Assembly (NCBI GenBank): GCA_965213525.1
Contig: OZ243889.1
Location: 2,294,001 to 2,358,000, forward strand
DNA: 64,000 nt
Direction: 5' to 3'
Source: G965213525 sp965213525
GTDB taxonomy: Bacteria > Actinomycetota > Acidimicrobiia > Acidimicrobiales > Poriferisodalaceae
The notes beneath the pieces are model-generated. The model worked only from the letters and a program-made list of their open reading frames with translations, searched no databases and was not told where the DNA came from. A program made the position numbers and the translations under genes. Below are positions 1 to 8,203 of this stretch, in pieces (within the stretch, counting starts at the first letter, position 1; each line of letters begins with the position of its first letter).

Positions 1-145
1 CGCCGAGGCGGTACGGGCCCACCGCGACCACATCGCCGGCCAGGTGCTCGCCTCCACCCTCGAGCTCGCCGAGGTGCCCGATGCCGACGCCGAGGCGAAG
101 GTCGACGGCCGCCCGGTGCGCATCGCCGTGCACGTCACCGGCTGA
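1..145 (+). CDS. ileS: C-terminal end of probable isoleucyl-tRNA synthetase (partial)
   Basis: The window opens inside a reading frame (first full codon at base 2) that runs 47 residues to a TGA at 143-145. The visible part reads as a helix with VRAHRDHIAGQVLAS followed by a short beta segment ending VRIAVHVTG. This resembles the extreme C-terminus of actinobacterial type IleRS, where an 'H..FIAGETLA' helix precedes a final strand. IleRS charges tRNA-Ile in the cytoplasm. None of the catalytic motifs lie in the window, so the name rests on a short resemblance only; another class I synthetase or an unrelated protein is possible. Confidence 0.45.
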   Translation, partial: AEAVRAHRDHIAGQVLASTLELAEVPDADAEAKVDGRPVRIAVHVTG

Positions 146-184
146 GCCCGGTTGCCCGACCACGCCGAGGTCGGGGTCGGCCTG

Positions 185-616
185 TCAGCCCAGGGGGCTG
201 CGGGTGATGAGACGGGGGAAGCGACTGAAGTCACGGTCGAGCGAGATCAGGTGGTCGACGCCGTTGGCGACACAGATCGCCACGATCCGGGCGTCGTGGA
301 CCCTGGGTCCCTTCACGTCGGCGGCTCCGAACAGATCGGCGAGGCGGTCGAGGTGGTCGTGCGCCTCGCCGATCAGGCGCAGACGCGGCGACGCCGCCCA
401 CGCCCGTAGCTGGTCGACGGCAGCGGCCGGGCTGCTCGGCGGGTCGTAGATGCGGGGGTGCGTCGCGACGGCGAGGAACTCGTGGACGCAGGGCCACGGG
501 ATGGCCCAGCTCCGACGACCCTCAGCCAGCCGTGCGACCGCCGTAGCCGACGCCTCGTGCAGCGGCGAGTCACGCCGGTGGGCGTAGACGAGGACGTTGG
601 TGTCCACGGCGATCAC
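185..616 (-). CDS. vapC: VapC-type PIN-domain ribonuclease toxin
   Basis: The 143-residue product is a complete PIN domain, the RNase fold of type II VapC toxins that cleave RNA with Mg2+. Acidic catalytic residues appear in order: Asp in VDTNVLVYAHR near the N-terminus, Glu in CVHEFLAV, Asp in VHDARIVAIC and Asp in SLDRDFSRF near the C-terminus. The GTG start at 616 is chosen because the PIN fold begins directly there; the frame stays open further upstream but that part overlaps vapB. It lies 40 bases after the vapB stop, so the two probably share one mRNA and VapB neutralises it. Target RNA cannot be told from sequence. Confidence 0.85.
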   Translation of the reverse strand: MIAVDTNVLVYAHRRDSPLHEASATAVARLAEGRRSWAIPWPCVHEFLAVATHPRIYDPPSSPAAAVDQLRAWAASPRLRLIGEAHDHLDRLADLFGAADVKGPRVHDARIVAICVANGVDHLISLDRDFSRFPRLITRSPLG

Positions 617-656
617 GCTCGTGGCCGTGCCGGGGTAGCCACAGGGCGCAGGACGG

Positions 657-893
657 TCACCCGCCGGGGTACATCGCCGCGACGCGCTCGTCATCGGACA
701 TGGCGTGCCACGCCGCTGCGCCGCTGCCGTCGACCGACGCGTCCCGGAGACGGAAGCTCCCCGCGGGTTCGTGGTCGTCGAGCACGTGGTCGAGTCCCTC
801 CTCGACCAGGGCACGCAACGTCGTACCTCGCTCCGCCGCCGCTCGCTTGGCCCGGTCGAGGAGGCCATCAGCAATATCTACGGTCGTCTTCAT
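657..893 (-). CDS. vapB: VapB-type ribbon-helix-helix antitoxin
   Basis: The 78-residue protein starts MKTTVDIADGLLDRAKRAAA, a typical ribbon-helix-helix DNA-binding strand and helix of VapB antitoxins. The second half (GSFRLRDASVDGSG..., ending MYPGG) is a flexible toxin-binding tail. It is expected to bind and block the VapC protein encoded just downstream and to repress its own promoter. The ATG at 893 fits the start of the RHH fold; no Shine-Dalgarno is visible, and a TACGGT box lies 7 bases upstream, so the mRNA is probably leaderless. Confidence 0.82.
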   Translation of the reverse strand: MKTTVDIADGLLDRAKRAAAERGTTLRALVEEGLDHVLDDHEPAGSFRLRDASVDGSGAAAWHAMSDDERVAAMYPGG

Positions 894-906
894 ACGGGTC
901 ACCGTA
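893..906 (-). promoter_or_regulatory. vapBC -10 box and small inverted repeat
   Basis: On the minus strand TACGGT (901-906) lies 7 bases before the vapB ATG. The same bases form the inverted repeat TACGG-tgac-CCGTA, a possible VapB operator that overlaps the start. The repeat is short, so the operator role is a guess; the -10 role agrees with the same pattern at other genes in this window. Confidence 0.35.
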
Positions 907-965
907 CCGCCCGAGGCCTGACGAGCTGCGCCCGAGGCTCTGCCCCTGCAGCTAGACAACCGGTG

Positions 966-1391
966 GTGAGCCGCTTCCCGGACCCGGTCGTCACCGCCGA
1001 GGAGATCAACCTCTTTGGCACCAAGGCGTTCCCCGGCTCGGAGAACCGCTGCCACGAGGTCGGCCCCGGGTGGGCGTCCGCCCGCATCACCGCTGATCCG
1101 GCCCGCCTGCGTCCCGGGGGCATCGTGAGCGGGCCGACGGTGTTCGGTCTCGTCGACGCCGCCCTGTGGTATGCCCTGTTCACCGCCTGTGGCATCGAAC
1201 CCATGGCGCTCACGAGCGAGCTGTCGATCCGCTACCTACGCCCGGCGAGAGGGCCCGTGGTGGTGGCCCGAGCCGAGCTCGACCACGTCGGCCGACGATC
1301 GGTCATCGGCACCGTCCGGGTGTGGGACGAACCCGACCCGGCCACCGTCGTGGCGGTCGCCCAGGGCACCTACGTCCGACCGAACACCTGA
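966..1391 (+). CDS. PaaI-like hotdog-fold thioesterase
   Basis: About 141 residues. The pattern ENRCHEVGPGWASARI, then LRPGGIVSGPTVFGLVDAALWYAL, then LTSELSIRYLRPA, matches the hotdog fold of PaaI/YbgC-type acyl-CoA thioesterases, with the long helix around GPTVFGLVDAAL. The substrate acyl-CoA is unknown. The frame is open far upstream, but homology-like sequence begins at VSRFPDPV. Two adjacent GTG codons (963, 966) can start it; TAGACA at 953-958 is 7 bases before the second. It is divergent from vapB and stands alone. Confidence 0.7.
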   Translation: MSRFPDPVVTAEEINLFGTKAFPGSENRCHEVGPGWASARITADPARLRPGGIVSGPTVFGLVDAALWYALFTACGIEPMALTSELSIRYLRPARGPVVVARAELDHVGRRSVIGTVRVWDEPDPATVVAVAQGTYVRPNT

Positions 1392-1451
1392 CACGGGACC
1401 AGGGGCCGCTGACACGACCCGCCCTGCGTCCTGTCCGTCGTCACGGCTCCG

Positions 1452-1457
1452 TAGGGT
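1452..1457 (+). promoter_or_regulatory. -10 box for a leaderless ABC exporter operon
   Basis: TAGGGT ends 7 bases before the ATG at 1465 and no Shine-Dalgarno is present, so transcription would start at or next to the start codon. No good -35 hexamer is seen. Confidence 0.45.
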
Positions 1458-1464
1458 CGAAGCC

Positions 1465-2358
1465 ATGTTGGAGCTGCGTGACGTGACCCGGCGCTTCGGC
1501 GAGCTCACCGCCCTCGATCAGGTGACCCTGCAGGTGCGCCCCGGGGAGGTCGTGGGCTTCGTCGGACCCAACGGCGCCGGCAAGACGACCGCCATGCGCA
1601 TCGCCATGGGCCTGCTCGCACCGTCGGAGGGGTCGGCCACCTGGGAGGGCACACCGATCGACCGCAAGGTGACGCGCCGGCGCTTCGGGTACCTCCCCGA
1701 AGAGCGGGGTCTGTACCCGAAGATGGCGGTGCGCCCCCAGCTCGAGCACCTCGCCCGGCTGTCGGGTGTCGAGCGGGCCAGCGCCCGGCGGGTCGTGCAG
1801 GGCTGGTTGGAGCGGATCGGCCTCGCCGAGCGGGCCGATGACGCCGTCGAGGAGCTGTCACTCGGCAACCAGCAGCGGGTGCAGCTGGTGGCCGCCGTCG
1901 TGCACGAGCCGTCGGCGCTGGTGCTCGACGAGCCCTTCAGCGGCCTGGACCCCGTCGGCGTCGACGTGATGGCGGCGACGCTGCGCGAGGTCGTCGACCG
2001 GGGAGCAGCGGTGGTCTTCTCCAGCCACCAGCTCGAGCTGGTCGAGCGGATGTGTGACCGGGTGTGGATCATCCGTGATGGCCGCATCGTCGCCGACGGG
2101 ACGGTGGGGACGCTGCGCGCCGGACACGCCGTCGAGCGGGTCGTGCTGGGCGCGGCGTGGCTCGACGCCACCGTGGCGGCGTCGCTGGAGGGAGTGGTGG
2201 GCGTTGAGCGCGCCGGCGATCGACTGCTGCTCGACCTCGGCCCGGGAGTGCGACCCGACGACGTGCTCGATGCGGCCCGCCGCCTCGGGCCGGTGCGGCA
2301 CTTCAGCGTGCACGAGCCGTCCCTCGCCGAGCTCTACCGGGCGATGGTGGCGGCATGA
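1465..2358 (+). CDS. ABC transporter ATP-binding protein, NatA type
   Basis: The 297-residue nucleotide-binding subunit powers a membrane exporter together with the permease encoded directly downstream. Walker A is GPNGAGKTT (about residues 34-42), the signature is LSLGNQQRVQL, Walker B is ALVLDEPFSGLDP and the switch His is in FSSHQLELVE. The 'SLGNQQ' form of the signature and the C-terminal extension of about 90 residues are typical of the NatA/YhaQ branch (sodium or antibiotic extrusion). Its stop overlaps the next start as ATGA, so the pair is translationally coupled. The exported substrate cannot be named. Confidence 0.88.
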   Translation: MLELRDVTRRFGELTALDQVTLQVRPGEVVGFVGPNGAGKTTAMRIAMGLLAPSEGSATWEGTPIDRKVTRRRFGYLPEERGLYPKMAVRPQLEHLARLSGVERASARRVVQGWLERIGLAERADDAVEELSLGNQQRVQLVAAVVHEPSALVLDEPFSGLDPVGVDVMAATLREVVDRGAAVVFSSHQLELVERMCDRVWIIRDGRIVADGTVGTLRAGHAVERVVLGAAWLDATVAASLEGVVGVERAGDRLLLDLGPGVRPDDVLDAARRLGPVRHFSVHEPSLAELYRAMVAA

Positions 2359-3551
2359 CCCGGTCGTGGTGGCGCGACACGGCCGAGGTGATGGCGCGCG
2401 AGCTGCGGGCCCGGGCGCTCACGAAGTCGTTCCTCATCGGCCAGCTCCTCAGCGTCGTGCTCCTGGCCGCACTGGTGACGGTGCCGGGGTTGCTCGATGA
2501 CGACGGACCCGCTCGCTACGGCGTCGGGCTGCGCGCGGGCGCCGACGACCTACCCGACGAGGAGCTGCGCGCCCTCGATGCCGCCGACGACGACCTCGAG
2601 CTGACCTTCGTGGAGGTCGACCCGGAGGCGATCCCCACGACGCTGGCCGACGGCGACGTCGACGTCGTGCTCACCGGTGCGGGCGGTGTCACCGTCGACG
2701 ACGACCTCGGCAGCGGGCTCGGCGATCGGCTGAGGGCGGCCGAGCGCAGCCGGTTGCTGACCGAGCGCCTCGGACCCGAGGAGGCTGGTGACGCCGTCGA
2801 GGTGCTCGGCGACGCCGAGCCGTTGCGCATCGAGGCCCTCGACCCGCCCGACGACGACGAGGAGACGACCGTCGGCCTGGTCGGCATCGGGGTGTTCCTC
2901 ATCCTCGGCCAGATCTTCGGCTACGGCTTCTGGATCGCCAGCGCCGTCGTCGAGGAGAAGAGCTCACGGGTCGTCGAGGTGCTGCTCGCCAAGACCGGCG
3001 CCGGACCGCTGCTCGCCGGCAAGCTGCTCGCCCACGGCGTCCTTGCGCTGGTCACCCTGGTGCTGGTCGCCGCCGGGCCGCTGACGGCGGCGAGCCTCAC
3101 GGGCACCGTCGATCTGCCCGAGGGCTGGTTCGCCGAGGTCCCCGGGCTACTCGGGTGGTTCGTGCTCGCCTTCGTCCTGTACGCCGCCCTGTTCACGGTG
3201 CCCGCGGCGATCGTGTCGCGCAGCGAGGAGCTGCAGAACACCGTCGCGCCGGTCACCTACGTGCTGTTCGGGGTCTTCGCCGTGACCGCCCTGGCGCTGG
3301 GCGATCCCGGGGGCACGGTGGCCGACATCGCCGCCGTCGTGCCCTTCAGCGCCCCCTTCGTCGCGCCGGTGCAGGTGGCGGCGGGGGTGACCGGCCCGAT
3401 CGGTGTGGCCGTCGCGGTCGCCCTCACCGCGACGACGGCGGTAGCCCTGCTCGCCGTGGCCGCCCGCATCTACGCCGGTGGGGTCCTCCAGACGCGAGGT
3501 CGGCTGTCGCTGCGCCAAGCCTGGCGACGGGCCGGCGTGCTCCGAGGCTGA
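2355..3551 (+). CDS. ABC-2 family transporter permease, NatB type
   Basis: The 398-residue integral membrane protein has one N-terminal membrane segment (about residues 24-46), an acidic extracytoplasmic domain of about 125 residues, then five or six hydrophobic segments from residue 175 to 385. The motif IASAVVEEKSSRVVEVLLAKTG after the second segment is the coupling region of NatB/YhaP permeases. It starts at the ATGA overlap with the ATPase gene. Together the two form a NatAB-like exporter, which in other bacteria extrudes sodium or drugs; the substrate here is unknown. Confidence 0.85.
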   Translation: MTRSWWRDTAEVMARELRARALTKSFLIGQLLSVVLLAALVTVPGLLDDDGPARYGVGLRAGADDLPDEELRALDAADDDLELTFVEVDPEAIPTTLADGDVDVVLTGAGGVTVDDDLGSGLGDRLRAAERSRLLTERLGPEEAGDAVEVLGDAEPLRIEALDPPDDDEETTVGLVGIGVFLILGQIFGYGFWIASAVVEEKSSRVVEVLLAKTGAGPLLAGKLLAHGVLALVTLVLVAAGPLTAASLTGTVDLPEGWFAEVPGLLGWFVLAFVLYAALFTVPAAIVSRSEELQNTVAPVTYVLFGVFAVTALALGDPGGTVADIAAVVPFSAPFVAPVQVAAGVTGPIGVAVAVALTATTAVALLAVAARIYAGGVLQTRGRLSLRQAWRRAGVLRG

Positions 3552-3590
3552 CGCCGTTCGGTCTGAGCCGACATCGCCGGGCCTCGGCCG

Positions 3591-5132
3591 TCATTCCCAC
3601 TCGATGGTGCCGGGCGGCTTGGACGTGATGTCGTAGACCACCCGGTTGATGCCGCTCACCTCGTTGATGACGCGGTTCGAGATCGCATCGAGGACGTCGT
3701 GGGGGACCCTGGCCCAGTCTGCGGTCATGGCGTCTTCGCTGGTCACCGCCCGCACGATGACCGGGTGGCCGTAGCTGCGCTCGTCGCCCTGCACGCCGAC
3801 GGAGCGCACGTCGGCGGCCAGCACGGCGAAGGCCTGCCAGATCTCACGCTCGAGTCCGGCGTCGCGCAGCTCCTCCCGCACGATGGCATCCGCCCGCTGC
3901 AACAGGGCCACTCGCTCGGCGGTGACCTCGCCCAGGATGCGGACACCCAGGCCCGGCCCGGGGAACGGGTGGCGCCAGACGATCTCGTCGGGCAGACCGA
4001 GCTCGATGCCAAGGGCCCGCACCTCGTCCTTGAACAGGTCGCGCAACGGTTCGACGAGCTCGAAGTCCATGTCCTCGGGCAGCCCGCCCACGTTGTGGTG
4101 GCTCTTGATGATCGACGCCGTCGCTGACCCCGACTCGATCACGTCGGGGTACAGCGTCCCCTGGACGAGGAACCGGGCGTCCTCGATGCCACCGGCGGCT
4201 CCCTCGAAGACCCGGATGAACTCCTCACCGACGACCTTGCGCTTGTCCTCGGGATCGGTCACCCCGGCGAGGCGGCCGAGGAAGCGCTCCCCGGCGTCGA
4301 CGTGGATGAGCTCGATGCCCTGGTGGCGGCGGAAGGTTTCGACGACCTGCTCGCTCTCGCCCTCGCGCATCAGCCCGGTGTCGACGTAGACGCAGGTGAG
4401 CTGGGGCCCGATGGCCCGGTGGACCAGGGCGGCGGCGACGGCGGAGTCGACGCCACCCGAGAGCCCGCAGATGGCTCGGGCGTCGCCCACCTGGTCACGC
4501 ACGGCGGCGATCTGGTCGTCGAGCACCGCAGCGGTGGTCCAGTCCGCTGCGAGCCCGCACACGTCGCGCACGAACCGCTCGAGCATCGCTTGGCCGTGGG
4601 GGGTGTGGACCACCTCGGGGTGGAACTGCACGCCGTGCAGGCCTCGTCGTTCGTCGGCCATCACCGCCACGGGGGCCTCCGGCGTCGATCCGGCGACCTC
4701 GAAGCCCTCGGGCGCCCGGGTGATCGAGTCGTTGTGGCTCATCCAGACGACCTGCTCGGGCGGCGGCGCGTCGCCGAGCAGGGTGCTCGGCCGAGCGCCG
4801 CGGAGCCGGGTGCGGCCGAACTCGCCCCGCCCGGTGCGAGCGACCTCGCCGCCGAGCTGTGACGCCATCAGCTGGGCGCCATAGCAGATGCCCAGCACGG
4901 GGACGCCGAGCTCGTAGAGACCAGGATCGACCGTGGGCGCCCCGTCGACGTGGACCGACCGCGGACCGCCGGACAACACGATGCCAGCGGGCATCTCGGC
5001 GGCGAAGCGCTCGACCGGCCAGTCGTGGGGAACGATCTCGGAGTAGGCGTGCGCCTCACGGACGCGGCGGGCGATCAGCTGGGCGTACTGGGCGCCGAAG
5101 TCGACGACGAGGACGGGGCGGCGCTCGCTCAA
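3591..5132 (-). CDS. guaA: GMP synthase (glutamine-hydrolysing)
   Basis: The 513-residue enzyme converts XMP, glutamine and ATP to GMP in purine synthesis. The N-terminal class I glutaminase has the catalytic Cys in GICYGAQ and the His-Glu pair in QFHPEV. The ATP pyrophosphatase P-loop is GLSGGVDSAVAAA (about residue 225), and the dimerisation domain ends KPPGTIEWE, the family's conserved C-terminus. Length is normal. The only usable start is TTG at 5132; it is supported by a TACCGT box 7 bases before it and by the N-terminal strand PVLVVDFGAQY following directly. guaA lies downstream of groEL in actinobacteria, as here. Confidence 0.97.
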   Translation of the reverse strand: MSERRPVLVVDFGAQYAQLIARRVREAHAYSEIVPHDWPVERFAAEMPAGIVLSGGPRSVHVDGAPTVDPGLYELGVPVLGICYGAQLMASQLGGEVARTGRGEFGRTRLRGARPSTLLGDAPPPEQVVWMSHNDSITRAPEGFEVAGSTPEAPVAVMADERRGLHGVQFHPEVVHTPHGQAMLERFVRDVCGLAADWTTAAVLDDQIAAVRDQVGDARAICGLSGGVDSAVAAALVHRAIGPQLTCVYVDTGLMREGESEQVVETFRRHQGIELIHVDAGERFLGRLAGVTDPEDKRKVVGEEFIRVFEGAAGGIEDARFLVQGTLYPDVIESGSATASIIKSHHNVGGLPEDMDFELVEPLRDLFKDEVRALGIELGLPDEIVWRHPFPGPGLGVRILGEVTAERVALLQRADAIVREELRDAGLEREIWQAFAVLAADVRSVGVQGDERSYGHPVIVRAVTSEDAMTADWARVPHDVLDAISNRVINEVSGINRVVYDITSKPPGTIEWE

Positions 5133-5139
5133 GCGCCGT

Positions 5140-5145
5140 ACGGTA
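5140..5145 (-). promoter_or_regulatory. -10 box for leaderless guaA
   Basis: TACCGT on the minus strand ends 7 bases before the TTG start at 5132. There is no Shine-Dalgarno at a useful distance. Confidence 0.45.
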
Positions 5146-5168
5146 CCGCCCCTCCCTGACCCGGTCGG

Positions 5169-6116
5169 TCAGGCGGGAGGGCGCCCGAGACGGTCAGCAC
5201 AGAACGCCCGGGTGGCGCCGACGAGACGGCCGGGCGCCTCCCAGGGGACGAAGTGCCCGCAGTCGCGCAGCAGGAACGGTCCGACGTGACGGGGGAAGGC
5301 GGCTGCGGCCATCTCGTCGAACGCGGGGTACAGCACGTGATCAGCGGGCCCGAACAGCAGGCAGGCCGGCGTCGGGTTCGGCGAGGTCATGTGCGACGGC
5401 TCGGCTCGGGCCCCGGGATCGAAGCTCGACTCGTAGCCGCCGAAGCTGGCTCGCAACCGGTCAGCCGCGACGAAGGGCTCGGTGTGGAAGTCCACGGCCG
5501 CGTCGCTGAACGAGCCCGGGTGGGCCCAGAACCTCGACGTGTAGAAGGTGGCGATGTAGCGGCGTCGCTGGTCCGGGGTGGCCAGCTCGTCGGCGAGCGC
5601 ATCGGCGTCGGTGCCCTGGCGCCGGAAGTAGTCGGCGGCTTCGCGCGGGGCCCTGGTCCGGTCGAGGTGGCCCATCAGCTCGGACGAGTAGGCCAGCGGG
5701 CTGTTGAACAGCACGAGCCGGTCGCAGCGTTCGGGGGCCCGCAGCGAGACGTCTTGGATCACCGGGCCGCCGAGGTCCCCACCGAGCCAGACCGGGGCGT
5801 CGAGGTCCAGAGCATCGACGAGGGCCAGCAGGTCCAGGGCGTGGCTGGCCACGTCGTGGAAGCCGTCGGGGCCGAGCCCGGACCGTCCGAAGCCCCTCAG
5901 ATCGGGGACGATGACGTCGAAGCCGGCGTCGGCGAGCGGCTCGACCACCTTCCAGAAGATCCGCATCGTCTCGGGCCAGCCGTGGACGCACACCAGCGGG
6001 ACTCCGCCGTCACCGATCCGGACGTATGCCTGGGAGAAGCCCCGGGGGTCGGCTGAGGCCACCGGGAAGCGGCCGGGGTCGAGGTCGGCGTCGGTCACTG
6101 CCGGGGGGTCGGTCAC
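5169..6116 (-). CDS. Alpha/beta hydrolase, epoxide hydrolase or haloalkane dehalogenase type
   Basis: The 315-residue protein has HGWPETMRIFWKV (oxyanion-hole HGWP of epoxide hydrolases), the nucleophile elbow GGDLGGP with Asp as nucleophile, and a C-terminal DCGHFVPWEAP carrying the catalytic His. An Asp nucleophile separates it from Ser esterases and fits epoxide hydrolases and dehalogenases. The cap domain lies about residues 135-230. GTG at 6116 is chosen because TAGGTT lies 7 bases upstream; a second GTG at 6098 is possible. It is the gene upstream of guaA but 36 bases separate them and guaA has its own -10 box. Substrate unknown. Confidence 0.78.
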   Translation of the reverse strand: MTDPPAVTDADLDPGRFPVASADPRGFSQAYVRIGDGGVPLVCVHGWPETMRIFWKVVEPLADAGFDVIVPDLRGFGRSGLGPDGFHDVASHALDLLALVDALDLDAPVWLGGDLGGPVIQDVSLRAPERCDRLVLFNSPLAYSSELMGHLDRTRAPREAADYFRRQGTDADALADELATPDQRRRYIATFYTSRFWAHPGSFSDAAVDFHTEPFVAADRLRASFGGYESSFDPGARAEPSHMTSPNPTPACLLFGPADHVLYPAFDEMAAAAFPRHVGPFLLRDCGHFVPWEAPGRLVGATRAFCADRLGRPPA

Positions 6117-6123
6117 CGCAGCG

Positions 6124-6129
6124 AACCTA
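6124..6129 (-). promoter_or_regulatory. -10 box for leaderless hydrolase gene
   Basis: TAGGTT on the minus strand ends 7 bases before the GTG at 6116, with no Shine-Dalgarno between. Confidence 0.4.
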
Positions 6130-6173
6130 CTGACGCCCGTGGCGCCGGGTGACCCATGGCACCGGGGGGCTGC

Positions 6174-6201
6174 TTGCCGCAGTTAGCAGGATTGCTATGC
6201 T
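6174..6201 (+). promoter_or_regulatory. Promoter for the Lys-tailed coiled-coil gene
   Basis: TTGCCG (6174-6179), 16-base spacer, TATGCT (6196-6201), preceded by TGC as an extended -10. It lies about 26 bases before the start codon, leaving room for the strong Shine-Dalgarno seen there. Confidence 0.5.
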
Positions 6202-6226
6202 GAGCAAGCAGACGCAGGAGGTTCCC

Positions 6227-6709
6227 ATGTTGAGTGACACCATCTCCCAGGCCGAGCAGCGAGTCGCCGATCGGCGAGCCCGCCTCGACGAGGCCGTGAC
6301 CACCGGACGCACCCGCCTTCGCGCCGTCGTCGACGAGGCCGTCGAGGTCGCCGAGGACCGTGTCGGGCCGACGACCTCGCTGCTGGTGACCCAGACCGAG
6401 GCCTGGCGCGAACGTGCGCTGGTGGACCTCGAGCGGGTCGGGAACTGGACCATCGACGTGACCCGTGCGGTCATCGAACGGCTGCCCCGCATCGAGGTGC
6501 CCGTGCCAGCAGCGGCGCCCTCGATCGACGAGCTGGTCGCCGACGGCTACGACCACTCGCAGCGGCTGCTGGCGTGGCAGCGGGGGTGGACGCTGTCCAT
6601 GCTGCAAGCCGCACGTCCCGGCGTGCCCCACCAGCACCCCCCCGTGGCCGAGCCCGGGGCCGAGGCCGAGTCGAAGAAGAAGAAGTCCAAGAAGCACAAG
6701 GCGGCCTGA
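6227..6709 (+). CDS. Hypothetical coiled-coil protein with lysine-rich tail
   Basis: I do not recognise a named family. The 160-residue protein begins MLSDTISQAEQRVADRRARL and is charged and mostly helical to about residue 95, with no signal peptide or membrane segment. It ends in SKKKKSKKHKAA, a basic tail after a Pro-rich stretch. This build resembles phasins and mycobacterial HBHA (helical body, Lys-rich tail), but only in outline. The ATG at 6227 follows a near-perfect GCAGGAGGTTCCC Shine-Dalgarno; an in-frame ATG 30 bases upstream lacks one. Such a strong site and promoter suggest an abundant protein. A large hairpin follows at 6852. Confidence 0.7.
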   Translation: MLSDTISQAEQRVADRRARLDEAVTTGRTRLRAVVDEAVEVAEDRVGPTTSLLVTQTEAWRERALVDLERVGNWTIDVTRAVIERLPRIEVPVPAAAPSIDELVADGYDHSQRLLAWQRGWTLSMLQAARPGVPHQHPPVAEPGAEAESKKKKSKKHKAA

Positions 6710-6851
6710 AGGGTCGAATCTCTTCGCTGGGCGAGGTTTGGAACCCGCGGCTGCGGGACACCACTAGGTGCGACACAGCGAACATGAAGCAGCCCACAGC
6801 TGCTGAACAGATCGTCACGGCGAGCGGACCCCCCTCCGGCCCCGTGACCCA

Positions 6852-6890
6852 GAGACCCCCGGGCCGATCCCCCCTCGGCCCGGGGGTCTC
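6852..6890 (+). terminator. Strong 16-bp hairpin, probable terminator
   Basis: GAGACCCCCGGGCCGA (6852-6867), 7-base loop, then its exact complement (6875-6890). No T-run follows on either side. It lies 143 bases after the coiled-coil gene and 75 bases before the APC permease. A terminator without U-tract is likely. The remaining bases of 6710-6964 hold nothing I recognise apart from a small GCAGC/GCTGC repeat near 6788. Confidence 0.55.
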
Positions 6891-6950
6891 GCGTTCTACG
6901 GCCCCTCCGAGCAGACGCTGCCGGTTCAGGTCCCGTTCACAGCTCCTGCG

Positions 6951-6956
6951 TAGCGT
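6951..6956 (+). promoter_or_regulatory. -10 box for leaderless APC permease gene
   Basis: TAGCGT ends 8 bases before the GTG at 6965, and there is no Shine-Dalgarno. Confidence 0.4.
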
Positions 6957-6964
6957 CGACAGCC

Positions 6965-8203
6965 GTGGGCGACGGCACGTTGCGACGGCGCCTCGGCGTC
7001 GGTGACGCCGTCGTCATCGGCATGGGCTCGATGTTGGGCGCCGGCGTGTTCGCCGCCTGGGCTCCGGCGGCCGCAGCGGCTGGCACGGGGCTGCTCGTCG
7101 GCCTGGTCCTCGCCGGCGTGGTGGCGTTCTGCAACGCCACGAGCTCGGCGCAGCTGGCGGCGGCCCACCCGGAGTCCGGCGGCACCTACGTCTACGGGCG
7201 TGAGCGGCTCGGTGGCGCCTGGGGTCACCTCGCCGGCTGGGGCTTCGTGGTCGGCAAGACCTCGAGCTGCATCGCCGTGGCCCTCACCGTCGGGGCGTAT
7301 GCCTGGCCGGGTCAGGAGCGGCCCGTGGCGGCGATGGCCGTCGCCGCCATCGTGGCGGTCAACCTCGGTGGCCTCTCGCGCACCGTGGCGGTCACCCGGG
7401 CGCTCCTCGTCGTCGCCGCCGCCGCCCTCGCGGCGGTGGTGGTCGCCGGCTGGGGCGGCGGACACGCCGACGCCGGCCGTCTCGTACCAGTCGAGGGTGG
7501 CCCCCTCGACTGGCTGCGCGCCGGCGGGTTCATGTTCTTCGCCTTCGCCGGGTACGCCCGCATCGCCACGCTCGGCGAGGAGGTGCGCGACCCGGCGGTC
7601 ACGATCCCTCGGGCGATCCCCCGGGCCCTGGCGGCGGTGCTGGCCGTCTACGCCATCGTCGGGGTGACCGCCCTTGCCGTCGTCGACCCCACCCGGTTGG
7701 CCGGCAACGACGACCCGCTGCGCCTCGTCGTCGATGCCGCTCGGTGGGGCGCGGTGGGCCCGATCCTACGGGTGGGCGCAGCGGTGGCCGCCCTCGGCGT
7801 GCTGTTGAACCTGATCCCCGGGGTCAGCCGGACGATGCTGGCGATGGCCCGACGCCACGAGCTTCCCGGCGGGCTGGCCCGCATCGACCGCCGCACCGAC
7901 CTGCCGCTGCGGGCCGAGCTCACCGTGGCCGGCGTCGTGGTCGTCGGCGTGCTCGCCGTCGATCTGCGAGGGGCGATCGGCTTCTCGTCGGTGACCGTGT
8001 TGACCTACTACGGCGTCACCAACCTGGCCGCCCTGCGCCTCGCCCCGGCCGAACGCCGCTGGTCGCCGGTCCTCGCCGGCGCCGGGCTCGTCGGCTGTCT
8101 CGCCCTGGCGCTCGCCCTGCCGGTGGCGACCGTGCTCGCCGGTGTGGTCGTGCTGGCCGGAGGGGCGTCGGTTCGGGTGGCCCAGGGACGCCTCAGGGAG
8201 TGA
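6965..8203 (+). CDS. APC family amino acid permease
   Basis: The 412-residue protein is an integral membrane transporter with about 12 hydrophobic segments. It begins with the family pattern GDAVVIGMGSMLGAGVFAAWAPAAAAAG, equal to the unwound first helix (GxG) that binds the amino acid backbone in APC carriers, and has FMFFAFAGYARIATLGEEVRDP, the usual helix 6 and loop. It would import or exchange amino acids or amines; the exact substrate is unknown. Its stop overlaps the end of the convergent Nudix gene by 11 bases. Confidence 0.85.
   Translation: MGDGTLRRRLGVGDAVVIGMGSMLGAGVFAAWAPAAAAAGTGLLVGLVLAGVVAFCNATSSAQLAAAHPESGGTYVYGRERLGGAWGHLAGWGFVVGKTSSCIAVALTVGAYAWPGQERPVAAMAVAAIVAVNLGGLSRTVAVTRALLVVAAAALAAVVVAGWGGGHADAGRLVPVEGGPLDWLRAGGFMFFAFAGYARIATLGEEVRDPAVTIPRAIPRALAAVLAVYAIVGVTALAVVDPTRLAGNDDPLRLVVDAARWGAVGPILRVGAAVAALGVLLNLIPGVSRTMLAMARRHELPGGLARIDRRTDLPLRAELTVAGVVVVGVLAVDLRGAIGFSSVTVLTYYGVTNLAALRLAPAERRWSPVLAGAGLVGCLALALALPVATVLAGVVVLAGGASVRVAQGRLRE

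Noticed and set aside
705..965. Extension of the thioesterase to an upstream start
   Set aside because: The upstream part overlaps vapB on the other strand and does not look like hotdog-fold sequence.
6710..6964. A small RNA, SRP RNA or tRNA in this gap
   Set aside because: No cloverleaf, no SRP tetraloop motif and no tmRNA tag are seen. Only the hairpin is clear.
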